DNA of 64,000 nt from a virus, in the IMG/VR virus record IMGVR_UViG_3300033994_002454, positions 1 to 64,000 of that record; one strand, 5' to 3'. Made by a program: the position numbers and the translations under genes. Shown piece by piece: positions 35,612 through 42,610 of this stretch (positions are counted from its first letter, which is position 1; each line of letters opens with the position of its first letter). Below the pieces are notes generated by a model. It did no database searches. It saw only the letters and a list, made by a program, of their open reading frames with translations, and was not told the DNA's origin.

Positions 35612-35809
35612 TCCACTTATAACAAATCTATATTTATAGATAGTTTCATAATCACCTTCACTAAAAATTTCTTCACATACTTTTTCTCTCTCACACCATT
35701 CTACTTCATTATAATAAATCCATCCATCAGGACCCGTCCCATGTATTCTAATTTGTAAATTCTTATTTTCTACTTTTTCTAACTCTTCAATTAATTCTTT
35801 TACTGTCAT
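35600..35809 (-). CDS. Conserved small phage protein
   Basis: 69 residues. The start MTVKELIEELEKVENKNLQI followed by a short beta region is a layout found in many small phage proteins; RIHGTGPDGWIYYNEVEW follows. Function unknown. Confidence 0.6.
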   Translation of the reverse strand: MTVKELIEELEKVENKNLQIRIHGTGPDGWIYYNEVEWCEREKVCEEIFSEGDYETIYKYRFVISGGMF

Positions 35810-35834
35810 TTTCTATCTTTTTATTTATACACTC

Positions 35835-35867
35835 AATATACGAATTTCATTTTAATTAACTTATTCC
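35835..35867 (-). promoter_or_regulatory. Promoter P12
   Basis: GGAAT 35863-35867, TCGTATATT 35835-35843. Drives the 35600 gene. Confidence 0.75.
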
Positions 35868-36058
35868 ATTTTTAAATCAATAATAAAATCAATTAACAAA
35901 TCCACTAAACTATCATCACTAATCCATCCTCTTTCATACAAATAATAATTTTTTACATCTTCTAAAGTTTTCAATTTATCAATTTCTATCTCAAATTCTA
36001 AAACTTGTTCACCACTAATTTCACACTCAAATTCAAATACTTTTTCACTTAATGTCAT
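35861..36058 (-). CDS. Small acidic hypothetical protein
   Basis: 65 residues; EFECEISGEQVLEFEIEIDK alternates acidic and hydrophobic residues like beta-strands. Unknown. Confidence 0.6.
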   Translation of the reverse strand: MTLSEKVFEFECEISGEQVLEFEIEIDKLKTLEDVKNYYLYERGWISDDSLVDLLIDFIIDLKME

Positions 36059-36083
36059 TTTCTATCTTTTTAATTATGTTATC

Positions 36084-36116
36084 AATATACGAAAGCCTCT
36101 TTAATAAGAGGCTTCC
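36084..36116 (-). promoter_or_regulatory. Promoter P13 with hairpin spacer
   Basis: GGAAG 36112-36116, TCGTATATT 36084-36092. The spacer forms GCCTCTT-ATTA-AAGAGGC. Drives the 35861 gene. Confidence 0.72.
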
Positions 36117-36141
36117 TTTGATGATGATTATTATTTTATTC

Positions 36142-36456
36142 CTAAGCAGCTATTTCATTATTATCTTTTTTAGGTCGTCCTCTTTTAACTAAACCTAACT
36201 CTCTTTTACTCTCTAATTCTTTTAGTCTTTTCTGTCTTTCACTATTTTCATTTACAGGACGTCCTTTTTTCAACTCTCCATTTTTTCTTTTATTTTCTAA
36301 CTCACTAATCCTCTTTTGTCTTTCACTATTTTCATTTACAGGTCGTCCTCTTTTTAACAATCCTAACTCTCTTTTACTTTCTAATTCTTTAATCCTTAAT
36401 TGTCTTACACTGTTTTCATTTACAGGACGTCCTAATTTTTTTACTTCATTTTTCAT
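36142..36456 (-). CDS. AT-hook tandem-repeat protein, second copy
   Basis: 104 residues from MKNEVKKLGRPVNENSVRQL (ATG 36456, chosen for the GTTATG leader; M at 36465 is the alternative). Three GRPVNENSxRQxRIxELExKR repeats of about 33 residues plus a terminal KRGRPKK. Paralogue of the 33145 protein, with better preserved repeats. AT-hook DNA binding is expected. Confidence 0.75.
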   Translation of the reverse strand: MKNEVKKLGRPVNENSVRQLRIKELESKRELGLLKRGRPVNENSERQKRISELENKRKNGELKKGRPVNENSERQKRLKELESKRELGLVKRGRPKKDNNEIAA

Positions 36457-36490
36457 AACTTTCATTTTTTATTTTTTTAATTATACAATC

Positions 36491-36523
36491 AATATACAAA
36501 ATTTATTTTAATTATTTTATTCC
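36491..36523 (-). promoter_or_regulatory. Promoter P14 (TTGTATATT variant)
   Basis: GGAAT 36519-36523, TTGTATATT 36491-36499. Drives the 36142 AT-hook gene. Confidence 0.72.
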
Positions 36524-36539
36524 TCAGGTAGTTTAATCA

Positions 36540-36731
36540 TTAACCATACACCACCCCCCATTTAATTAACATCCCATTAATTTCTATTTCACCACTATCT
36601 CCTACACATTCATATTCTCCAAAATCACACTCACTATCATTACTAATAAAAATTCCAACATTACTTTTTTCATCTAATTCAATAAAAATTCCTTCAAAAT
36701 CTAATACCTCTTTTCCATCTTTTACTTTCAT
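36540..36731 (-). CDS. Small hypothetical protein
   Basis: 63 residues, acidic, beta-like (LDFEGIFIELDEKSNVGIFI, SGEIEINGMLIKWGVVYG). Unknown. Confidence 0.6.
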   Translation of the reverse strand: MKVKDGKEVLDFEGIFIELDEKSNVGIFISNDSECDFGEYECVGDSGEIEINGMLIKWGVVYG

Positions 36732-36756
36732 AACAATTTTCTTTTTAATTTATTGT

Positions 36757-36789
36757 AATATACGAAAATTATTTGATGAAATCTATTCC
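36757..36789 (-). promoter_or_regulatory. Promoter P15
   Basis: GGAAT 36785-36789, TCGTATATT 36757-36765. Drives the 36540 gene; its upstream side is the long non-coding region. Confidence 0.75.
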
Positions 36790-37458
36790 TGAGCAGTCTG
36801 ATAGCCTGCAAATTCCTTGCAAGCTTCTTTTAATGTTTTTCAAACGCCACGTTTGGCTATAATCGCGGTGTGGGTCTCGGTTTAATATTCAACTGTTCCT
36901 ACCTCACACACGAATATCAATGTTGTTTTCCATTTTTTGATTACTGGGAGGTTCTTTCTGTGTCCTAATGCTGTTGCGTTCCTCTGTTCTGTTTCCATTA
37001 TGGAGAATACCTTAATATTCAGTTATACATATGTGAAGATAATGATTTTCATTCAATTTTCCAAGTATTTTTGACGATTTCTTTAACGATTTTCATTATA
37101 TGACGATCCCCATCCCCCCATTTCCCCGTGTGGGGGACGTGTTTTTTCATGTTTTTTGTATATACTTTTGGAAAGTTTTAAAAAGGACGTGGACGGGCAA
37201 TGGAGGGGTTAGACACACCACTTTTTCACACCATTCATTGCCAAACACACTTGTCACATACTATTAACGATTTTCGTTTTGTTGATGATCATCATTGACG
37301 ATTTACATTCCCCATGTTGATTTTCATTCCACACATTGACGATTTCCTTTTGTTGATAATCATCGTTGATTTTCATTTTTGACGAGTTCCGTTGACGATG
37401 TTCGTTTGCATTTATTTCACGTTGATTCTCGTTTCTTTGACAATGTATATTTGATGAT
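36790..37458. repeat. Non-coding region with TTGACGATTT iteron-like repeats
   Basis: About 670 bp without a convincing gene; a 38-codon minus frame at 36882-36998 is only weakly supported. TTGACGATTT or close variants occur near 37071, 37084, 37101, 37264, 37295, 37336, 37379 and 37392, and 37484 inside the next gene. In between are a CAAACG-CCA-CGTTTG hairpin (about 36841-36855), a CCCC-GTGT-GGGG hairpin followed on the plus strand by CGTGTTTTTT (37123-37150), and AAGGACGTGGAC (about 37184-37195). Candidate replication origin or protein-binding array. Confidence 0.5.
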
Positions 37459-37626
37459 TTACGATTTAATTTCCATTGCTAATTTGACGATTTCTATTAA
37501 ACGTCCTGTTCTAACATCATTCACCTTATTTGCTCCAGTGATGATTTCTTTCAGTTTATCTTTATTTTGTTTTACCAATGAACTTAGTAATGTCAATTCA
37601 TTGTCTGATAATTCTTTTATTGTCAT
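37459..37626 (-). CDS. 55-residue hypothetical protein
   Basis: MTIKELSDNELTLLSSLVKQ then NKDKLKEIITGANKVNDVRT and GRLIEIVKLAMEIKS. Fully helical. Promoter P16 lies 23 bp upstream. Its 3' end contains the last iteron-like repeat. Confidence 0.6.
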   Translation of the reverse strand: MTIKELSDNELTLLSSLVKQNKDKLKEIITGANKVNDVRTGRLIEIVKLAMEIKS

Positions 37627-37648
37627 CTGTCTTATTTTATTTATCTGG

Positions 37649-37681
37649 GATATACGATCTCTATTTTATATTTTCTATTCC
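37649..37681 (-). promoter_or_regulatory. Promoter P16 (TCGTATATC variant)
   Basis: GGAAT 37677-37681, TCGTATATC 37649-37657. Drives the 37459 gene; the -35 box encodes G-I in the 37661 gene. Confidence 0.68.
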
Positions 37682-37813
37682 CTCAGTTAATTCATCTACA
37701 TAAAACCTTACATCTTCTATTTGGGTTTTATTTTTAAATACTATTACTTTTTCCTCTCTAACCATAACAAAGTATTCATTACCTTGTTCATCTGTAAAAT
37801 GTATGTCTTTCAT
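37661..37813 (-). CDS. 50-residue hypothetical protein
   Basis: MKDIHFTDEQGNEYFVMVRE then EKVIVFKNKTQIEDVRFYVD and ELTEGIENIK. Probably a small beta fold. Leader AAAAGTTATG and promoter P17 support it. Confidence 0.6.
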   Translation of the reverse strand: MKDIHFTDEQGNEYFVMVREEKVIVFKNKTQIEDVRFYVDELTEGIENIK

Positions 37814-37818
37814 AACTT

Positions 37819-37926
37819 TTATTTTGAATATACAAACCAAATCCCTATAACTTGTTTCCCATTTATTTCAAATGGCGCTGTTGTGCCATCACTAAATGCA
37901 TATATATAAAAATCTAATTCTTTCAT
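37819..37926 (-). CDS. 35-residue hypothetical protein
   Basis: MKELDFYIYAFSDGTTAPFE then INGKQVIGIWFVYSK. Its final codons FVYSK overlap the P17 -10 box. It is the last gene of a three-gene unit starting at P18. Confidence 0.5.
   Translation of the reverse strand: MKELDFYIYAFSDGTTAPFEINGKQVIGIWFVYSK
37827..37859 (-). promoter_or_regulatory. Promoter P17 (GGAAA / TTGTATATT)
   Basis: GGAAA 37855-37859, TTGTATATT 37827-37835. Drives the 37661 gene from within the 37819 gene. Confidence 0.62.
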
Positions 37927-37927
37927 A

Positions 37928-38074
37928 TTATCTATTTTTAATTATTTCAATATAACACTTTCCACTATAACCACTTCCACACCATTTACTTAATTCTTTT
38001 TCGGTTAATGTATTGGCTAGTTCTTCAATGGCTTCAATTGACATGTTATCAATTTGTTTTGCTGTGTAGCTCAT
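37928..38074 (-). CDS. 48-residue hypothetical protein
   Basis: MSYTAKQIDNMSIEAIEELA then NTLTEKELSKWCGSGYSGKC and YIEIIKNR. The start resembles small phage proteins of the form M-x-Y-T-x-x-Q-I. Leader AAGGTTATG. Confidence 0.55.
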   Translation of the reverse strand: MSYTAKQIDNMSIEAIEELANTLTEKELSKWCGSGYSGKCYIEIIKNR

Positions 38075-38078
38075 AACC

Positions 38079-38258
38079 TTATTTATTCAATTTTAATTTC
38101 AATTTCAAATCCCTAATAGTCATTTTTACAAAACCTGCAGTCATAATAGGCATTTTTCCACTCTGTTCTACTTTTTCAATTTCAGCAATCATGTTTTCTT
38201 GTACTTTATCTAATCCATCATTGATTAGAAACTTTTCAAAATCATTTAATTTACTCAT
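38079..38258 (-). CDS. 59-residue hypothetical protein
   Basis: MSKLNDFEKFLINDGLDKVQ, then a helix and the terminal run IRDLKLKLKLNK. First gene after promoter P18; leader AAAAGTTATG. Confidence 0.55.
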   Translation of the reverse strand: MSKLNDFEKFLINDGLDKVQENMIAEIEKVEQSGKMPIMTAGFVKMTIRDLKLKLKLNK

Positions 38259-38292
38259 AACTTTTCTTTTTATTTTCTTAATTTATACATTC

Positions 38293-38325
38293 AATATACG
38301 AAAGCTTTTTTACTTATCTTCGTCC
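38293..38325 (-). promoter_or_regulatory. Promoter P18 (GGACG variant)
   Basis: GGACG 38321-38325, TCGTATATT 38293-38301. Drives the 38079, 37928 and 37819 genes. Confidence 0.68.
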
Positions 38326-38654
38326 TCTACTTTATCTTCAAGTTCAAATTGTTGCAACACTGCATTGATATGACTCATTGTTTCATAAACATCTATTTGT
38401 GCACTATCTACTTCAATTACGTTTCCATAGTTAATAGAAAACTCAACATCATCTTTATTAACTAAATCATCACAATTATACTCTAATACTCGTTCAATTT
38501 CATTTGATAATTCATTAATCAATTCTTCACTTAGTTTTGTTACTGTATTAACATCATCTAATCCATTTATCAATGCTATTACTTTATCAATATCAACTTG
38601 TGATGATAATGCTTTTGCTGCTTCTAATTGTGCTACTAATTCTACTTTTTTCAT
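38310..38654 (-). CDS. Hypothetical acidic helical protein
   Basis: 114 residues, MKKVELVAQLEAAKALSSQV; acidic helices with a QFELEDKVEDEDK tail. Unknown. Confidence 0.6.
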   Translation of the reverse strand: MKKVELVAQLEAAKALSSQVDIDKVIALINGLDDVNTVTKLSEELINELSNEIERVLEYNCDDLVNKDDVEFSINYGNVIEVDSAQIDVYETMSHINAVLQQFELEDKVEDEDK

Positions 38655-38678
38655 ATTTTTCTTTTTTTAATTTATTGT

Positions 38679-38711
38679 AATATACGATTTTTCTTTTAAT
38701 TATTTGATTCC
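38679..38711 (-). promoter_or_regulatory. Promoter P19
   Basis: GGAAT 38707-38711, TCGTATATT 38679-38687. Drives the 38310 gene. Confidence 0.75.
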
Positions 38712-38908
38712 TCTATTAAAGTAATTAATTCATCAATCAATTCTTTATCATCAATTTCATTGTTGTTAAAGTCAACTACTTGAACTTCATCCATAATAAA
38801 ATCCATAAATGAATCGTGAATAGTTACTACATAACCTTCACCATTTTCTCCTTCAATAGTATATACTTTTGTTTCGTATACTTCTTTATCTGTGATTTCT
38901 AATTTCAT
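38696..38908 (-). CDS. Small acidic hypothetical protein
   Basis: 70 residues; MKLEITDKEVYETKVYTIEG and DKELIDELITLIEESNN. Beta front, acidic helical tail. Leader AAAAGTTATG. Confidence 0.6.
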   Translation of the reverse strand: MKLEITDKEVYETKVYTIEGENGEGYVVTIHDSFMDFIMDEVQVVDFNNNEIDDKELIDELITLIEESNN

Positions 38909-38933
38909 AACTTTTATTTCTTTAATTTATTGT

Positions 38934-38966
38934 AATATACAAAAGCCCTCTTAATAGAGGGCGTCC
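38934..38966 (-). promoter_or_regulatory. Promoter P20 with hairpin spacer
   Basis: GGACG 38962-38966, TTGTATATT 38934-38942; spacer hairpin GCCCTCT-ATTA-AGAGGGC. Drives the 38696 gene. Confidence 0.68.
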
Positions 38967-38968
38967 TT

Positions 38969-39304
38969 TTAAAATTTACCTTTAAACATTAATTTTAATT
39001 TATCTTCTATTCCTGAATTAGCTAATTCTGTTTCTTTTTCATCAATCAACTTATCCAAATCAATACCTAAGCTCAATAATGATTTTTTAAATTCACTAAA
39101 CCCTTTATAACTTGAATCAACATCAATTCCTAAAAACTTAATGTTTGCAAAATCAAGACCAATTTCTAAATCAACTTCAACACCACCATCTTTACCTTCA
39201 CTGATGAATGCTTGGTTGATTAATGTTAACTCAATTGCATCGTTGTTTCCTAATTTTACTTCTGTATTGAAGCCTACCATTAATGTTTTGTTTGTAATTT
39301 TCAT
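38969..39304 (-). CDS. Hypothetical protein
   Basis: 111 residues from MKITNKTLMVGFNTEVKLGN (ATG 39304). The frame extending to 39436 only reads through promoter and leader (SYIECINKKRKK) and is rejected. GGVEVDLEIGLDFANIKFLG suggests beta-strands. Unknown. Confidence 0.62.
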   Translation of the reverse strand: MKITNKTLMVGFNTEVKLGNNDAIELTLINQAFISEGKDGGVEVDLEIGLDFANIKFLGIDVDSSYKGFSEFKKSLLSLGIDLDKLIDEKETELANSGIEDKLKLMFKGKF

Positions 39305-39340
39305 AACTTTTATTTTTTTTCTTTTTTTATTTATACACTC

Positions 39341-39373
39341 AATATACGAAAGCCTTTTTAATAAGCTTATTCC
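39341..39373 (-). promoter_or_regulatory. Promoter P21
   Basis: GGAAT 39369-39373, TCGTATATT 39341-39349. Drives the 38969 gene. Confidence 0.75.
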
Positions 39374-39516
39374 TCTACTTTCTTTAAACTTGAAACATTT
39401 ACAATGTATCTGTATCGTTCGTTTTGTATTGCACACGTCATATCTCCTGCTTTATACCACACTAACGTCCATGTTCCGGGGTATTTGTAGCATGTTACTT
39501 TATCTCCTACTTTCAT
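39367..39516 (-). CDS. 49-residue SH3-like hypothetical protein
   Basis: MKVGDKVTCYKYPGTWTLVW then YKAGDMTCAIQNERYRYIVN. V-G-D-K-V openings followed by short strands are typical of small SH3-like phage proteins. ATGA overlap with the 39513 gene. Confidence 0.6.
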   Translation of the reverse strand: MKVGDKVTCYKYPGTWTLVWYKAGDMTCAIQNERYRYIVNVSSLKKVEE

Positions 39517-39794
39517 AATGGATAACCTATGTCTCGTTTAGCAAAATCATCGGCTTCAAATTGTTCAATTATTCTCATTTCATTTATGATTTCCATTGCT
39601 TTATCCCATTCTGGTAAGCTGTAATCTGATTTGATATCTAATTCTTTCATCAATTCATAAATGGCCATCCACTCATTTCGATATGCAGTGGCTAAATTTG
39701 AATCTCTTCCAAAACGTGATTCATATTGTTTTGTTTGCAAATATAGCTTTGCATCTTTTTCTTGAATTTTTTTGATCATGTCTGCTTTTTTCAT
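39513..39794 (-). CDS. Hypothetical helical protein
   Basis: 93 residues; MKKADMIKKIQEKDAKLYLQ, FGRDSNLATAYRNEWMAIYE. The KQYESRFGRDSNLATAYRNE stretch is common in phages of unknown function. Leader AAAAGTTATG, promoter P22. Confidence 0.62.
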   Translation of the reverse strand: MKKADMIKKIQEKDAKLYLQTKQYESRFGRDSNLATAYRNEWMAIYELMKELDIKSDYSLPEWDKAMEIINEMRIIEQFEADDFAKRDIGYPL

Positions 39795-39821
39795 AACTTT
39801 TATTTCTTTTTAATTTATTGT

Positions 39822-39854
39822 AATATACGAAAAGGATGTTAAAACCCCCATTCC
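39822..39854 (-). promoter_or_regulatory. Promoter P22
   Basis: GGAAT 39850-39854, TCGTATATT 39822-39830. Drives the 39513-39367 pair. Confidence 0.75.
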
Positions 39855-40222
39855 TCAAGCATTTCTTTTAAAAATTCTACCCGATTATAACCATCTCTAC
39901 ATACTAACCAAATACCATCTCTGTTTAAACAATAAACAAATTCTACACTACTACCAAAACCTAACTCAAACAAACCTTCAACATCTAAATAACTAGTTGA
40001 ATGTAAATCTTCACCTCGATCACGACAATATGCTACTGTATCTTCAGTTGATTCTCCTAATGAACTGATATCTCCTAGTTCAATTAGTTTTTGTAATTTT
40101 TCTTTATCGTAGTGTTTGAATAATGTTATACCTACACCATCAACATACCCATCAAAATGACAGTAAATTGAATTTACTATACCTGATTCGTTTTCAATTG
40201 CTATTCTACTTCTTGTACTCAT
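39839..40222 (-). CDS. Conserved phage protein, MSTRSRIA family
   Basis: 127 residues. MSTRSRIAIENESG, then IYCHFDGYVDGVGITLFKHY, is a widespread family in phages and bacteria, with no assigned biochemical role. HFDGY suggests a metal or nucleotide site, but this is guesswork. Own promoter P23. Confidence 0.65.
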   Translation of the reverse strand: MSTRSRIAIENESGIVNSIYCHFDGYVDGVGITLFKHYDKEKLQKLIELGDISSLGESTEDTVAYCRDRGEDLHSTSYLDVEGLFELGFGSSVEFVYCLNRDGIWLVCRDGYNRVEFLKEMLEEWGF

Positions 40223-40243
40223 GTTTTCTTTTTTTATACATTC

Positions 40244-40276
40244 AATATACGAAATTTCTTTTAATAAGCTTATTCC
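40244..40276 (-). promoter_or_regulatory. Promoter P23
   Basis: GGAAT 40272-40276, TCGTATATT 40244-40252. Drives the 39839 gene; spacer includes the palindrome AATAAGCTTATT. Confidence 0.75.
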
Positions 40277-40281
40277 TCTGT

Positions 40282-40509
40282 TTAAAGGTTTTCTATTTCT
40301 TGTTTAACTTCTTCATAATACTGAATAGTTAAATAATTACAATAATGTATTTTATCTCCTACTCTACTACCAAAATTATTTAATATCTCATCCACTACAA
40401 TTAAGGCACATTCTTTTGAAAACTCTTGCATAGAAACACCTCGGGTAAAATCCTTACCTAGCTCAAGATATTTGTTAACTAATTCTATTGCTTTGTCTTT
40501 TGGTATCAT
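40282..40509 (-). CDS. Conserved small phage protein
   Basis: 75 residues; KDKAIELVNKYLELGKDFTR and KECALIVVDEILNNFGSR match a small family common in Bacteroidota phages. Last gene of a four-gene unit. Confidence 0.62.
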   Translation of the reverse strand: MIPKDKAIELVNKYLELGKDFTRGVSMQEFSKECALIVVDEILNNFGSRVGDKIHYCNYLTIQYYEEVKQEIENL

Positions 40510-40790
40510 TGTTCTGTTGTAAAAAGTTCAATAATAAAATTATCATCATTTTCAATAGCAGTGTCTACCAATGTTGCAAACACTTCTATCATTGTAGTTG
40601 CTTTTTTAATTGATGATATTTTTTCTTTCCAATCTCGTTCAAATCGACGAAACGATTCTACTTCAAATTCGATATCATCTATATCATCTATTTCCTTAAT
40701 ATACTGGAGTGTATAACCATATGAACAATCAAATTCAGTGTCCATCCACTCTAGCAATTGTTTTTTTCCTCTTTCAAAATCAAATTTCAT
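40506..40790 (-). CDS. Hypothetical acidic protein
   Basis: 94 residues; YLTLQ-like start (GKKQLLEWMDTEFDCSYGYT), acidic centre DIDDIEFEVESF. 4-bp overlaps at both ends show translational coupling. Confidence 0.6.
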   Translation of the reverse strand: MKFDFERGKKQLLEWMDTEFDCSYGYTLQYIKEIDDIDDIEFEVESFRRFERDWKEKISSIKKATTMIEVFATLVDTAIENDDNFIIELFTTEQ

Positions 40791-40990
40791 AATCCTAAAT
40801 CTTTACGTTCTTCAATTAAATATTCTACTTGTTCAATTGGCATTGTTAACATTAATTGTCTTAACATTTGCCAGTCCATTTTTATTTCTTTAAGAATGCA
40901 TTGCATTGTTTCACCATCCACTTCTATATCTTTGAGTACATCAATCACTAATTTAACTCTTTGTGGATTTTCTTGCATTTTTTCTGTCAT
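40787..40990 (-). CDS. Hypothetical helical protein
   Basis: 67 residues; MTEKMQENPQRVKLVIDVLK, then MPIEQVEYLIEERKDLGL. Leader AAAAGTTATG. Unknown. Confidence 0.6.
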   Translation of the reverse strand: MTEKMQENPQRVKLVIDVLKDIEVDGETMQCILKEIKMDWQMLRQLMLTMPIEQVEYLIEERKDLGL

Positions 40991-41002
40991 AACTTTTATT
41001 TT

Positions 41003-41281
41003 TTACCAATGATTACCATTATTTCTTGATGGGTTTTGAGCGAATGCTTCTTTACACATCTGTTCTACATTACTGTCCTTAAATTTACCCCATGGAAATA
41101 TACCTTCGTATGTACCATATTGGTAACCAACTAACGCAACTTGTACTATTTCTTTTAGTACTTCCATTTCTTCATCAGTTTTAGCTATTTGTCTTGCTGA
41201 TATGGTATTTAATTGACCATATCTATCACAACCGCTTGTTCTGTAATGTTTAACTAATTTTTCTACTAACATTTCTTTCAT
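41003..41281 (-). CDS. Hypothetical protein
   Basis: 92 residues; KLVKHYRTSGCDRYGQLNTI and VQVALVGYQYGTYEGIFPWG. First gene after promoter P24. Unknown. Confidence 0.6.
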   Translation of the reverse strand: MKEMLVEKLVKHYRTSGCDRYGQLNTISARQIAKTDEEMEVLKEIVQVALVGYQYGTYEGIFPWGKFKDSNVEQMCKEAFAQNPSRNNGNHW

Positions 41282-41304
41282 AACTTTCTCTTTTTCTTAC
41301 TTGA

Positions 41305-41337
41305 AATATACGAAAGCCCTCTTAATTGAGGGCTTCC
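41305..41337 (-). promoter_or_regulatory. Promoter P24 with hairpin spacer
   Basis: GGAAG 41333-41337, TCGTATATT 41305-41313; spacer hairpin AAGCCCTC-AATT-AAGAGGGCTT. Drives the 41003-40282 operon; overlaps the last codons of the 41322 gene. Confidence 0.72.
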
Positions 41338-42095
41338 TTTTTTGCTTGTTTTGAAAATCGTTCAAGTAATTCCTCTATACTCAGTGCTTCATACTCAACA
41401 TCTTTTTTCTTAAACATAACGTCTCTATCATTGTATGGATCAATTCGAAATTCAATAAAACTACCTGATTCAAATTCAACCTTAACTACATCAAATGAAC
41501 CATAATACTTCGCATAGTCACGTCCGCTTGTAATTGTAGCTGATGGGTATAATGTTTTGTATTTGTTGAGAGTAGCATTCAATAATGCAGTTGATTTATT
41601 ATATTCCTCGAATCGTTGTTTTTCTTTTTCATTATGTTCCAACAATTTGGTTAATAATGTTTTTGGTTTAACATAACGAGATTGATCTTGAATAGTCCAT
41701 GATTGTATTTTGTCTCGTTGAACATCAAATGAAAATGAAGCATTTTTTAATTCCTTAGTGGTTGTATCAAAACGTTTACCTAACAAACTAATCCCACCTG
41801 TATAGAACTTTGCTGTAACTTCAACTTCAAATTGAGTTTTATTGTAACTATAACCTAATGTTACTTTACGTGTGTTGATGGATGATTTAAAATCATTTTT
41901 GTAATGAACACCTTTGATAAATCCTGCTTCAATGAGCATATTTTCAATTCGTTGATTCTCATTTTCTTGGAATGTGATGTTTTTGTTTTGATTTTCAATA
42001 TACCTATCAACTTGTTCTTGTTGTTCAGTTGTCAACAATATACCTGCAAATAAATCTAATTGGTTTGGGTCTTTAATGTTTTCTGTATTTTCCAT
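41322..42095 (-). CDS. Hypothetical protein
   Basis: 257 residues from MENTENIKDPNQLDLFAGIL (ATG 42095, with leader AAAAGTTATG). LTTEQQEQVDRYIENQNKNI, then EVTAKFYTGGISLLGKRFDT. No recognised domain; fairly long for this region. Confidence 0.62.
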   Translation of the reverse strand: MENTENIKDPNQLDLFAGILLTTEQQEQVDRYIENQNKNITFQENENQRIENMLIEAGFIKGVHYKNDFKSSINTRKVTLGYSYNKTQFEVEVTAKFYTGGISLLGKRFDTTTKELKNASFSFDVQRDKIQSWTIQDQSRYVKPKTLLTKLLEHNEKEKQRFEEYNKSTALLNATLNKYKTLYPSATITSGRDYAKYYGSFDVVKVEFESGSFIEFRIDPYNDRDVMFKKKDVEYEALSIEELLERFSKQAKKEALN

Positions 42096-42121
42096 AACTT
42101 TTATTTCTTTTTTATACAATC

Positions 42122-42154
42122 AATATACGAAATTTCTTTTGAGTATTCTATTCC
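42122..42154 (-). promoter_or_regulatory. Promoter P25
   Basis: GGAAT 42150-42154, TCGTATATT 42122-42130. Drives the 41322 gene. Confidence 0.75.
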
Positions 42155-42559
42155 TTAGCCTATACTTGAATCCCAACTTGTTACTATAAAGTCTAATTGC
42201 AATCCTGTAATTTTAGTTTTACTTTCATCACACCATGCTTTTGCTTCAAAACCACCTGTACCATTTAAAATTGGTATTTCATGGTGAGTACCTTTATAAT
42301 CACCTAATCTACTTGCAGCAGCACCTCGCAATAAACGTTCTGCTGTTTCTCTTAAATCATAGATGGTAGGCATTTCACCTCGCCATTTCCAATCTAAAGC
42401 ACCCATAGCACGTTCTACTTGATCAAAATCAAATTCATCCATAATATCTTTGATCATATATTCAAGATCCTTTACTACGGGTTCTGGCTGTTCAAGTGCT
42501 TTATTGATTAGCTGTTGTAGTGTTAGTAACTCGTCTCTGTCTAAATTTTCTAAATTCAT
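42155..42559 (-). CDS. Conserved phage hypothetical protein
   Basis: 134 residues. ALDWKWRGEMPTIYDLRETA and GTGGFEAKAWCDESKTKITG resemble a common phage family in which A-L-x-W-x-W is conserved. Function unknown. Confidence 0.6.
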   Translation of the reverse strand: MNLENLDRDELLTLQQLINKALEQPEPVVKDLEYMIKDIMDEFDFDQVERAMGALDWKWRGEMPTIYDLRETAERLLRGAAASRLGDYKGTHHEIPILNGTGGFEAKAWCDESKTKITGLQLDFIVTSWDSSIG

Positions 42560-42577
42560 ATCCTTTTTATTTGTTTA

Positions 42578-42610
42578 AATATACGAAAACTATTTTACAA
42601 TTTCTATTCC
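42578..42610 (-). promoter_or_regulatory. Promoter P26
   Basis: GGAAT 42606-42610, TCGTATATT 42578-42586. Drives the 42155 gene. Confidence 0.75.

Noticed and set aside
33145-36456. AT-hook repeats as a transposon-mediated duplication
   Set aside because: No terminal repeats or transposase; the paralogy is limited to the proteins.
36882-36998. Minus-strand frame of 38 codons in the non-coding region
   Set aside because: No promoter, no A-rich leader and a composition unlike the neighbours; kept only as a weak possibility.
37379-37690. Plus-strand frame of about 100 codons
   Set aside because: It overlaps two minus-strand genes with promoters and leaders (37459, 37661), and has no start context; hydrophobic composition comes from AT-rich antisense.
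38969-39436. N-terminal extension with SYIECINKK
   Set aside because: These residues are the translated promoter and leader; ATG 39304 has AAAAGTTATG.
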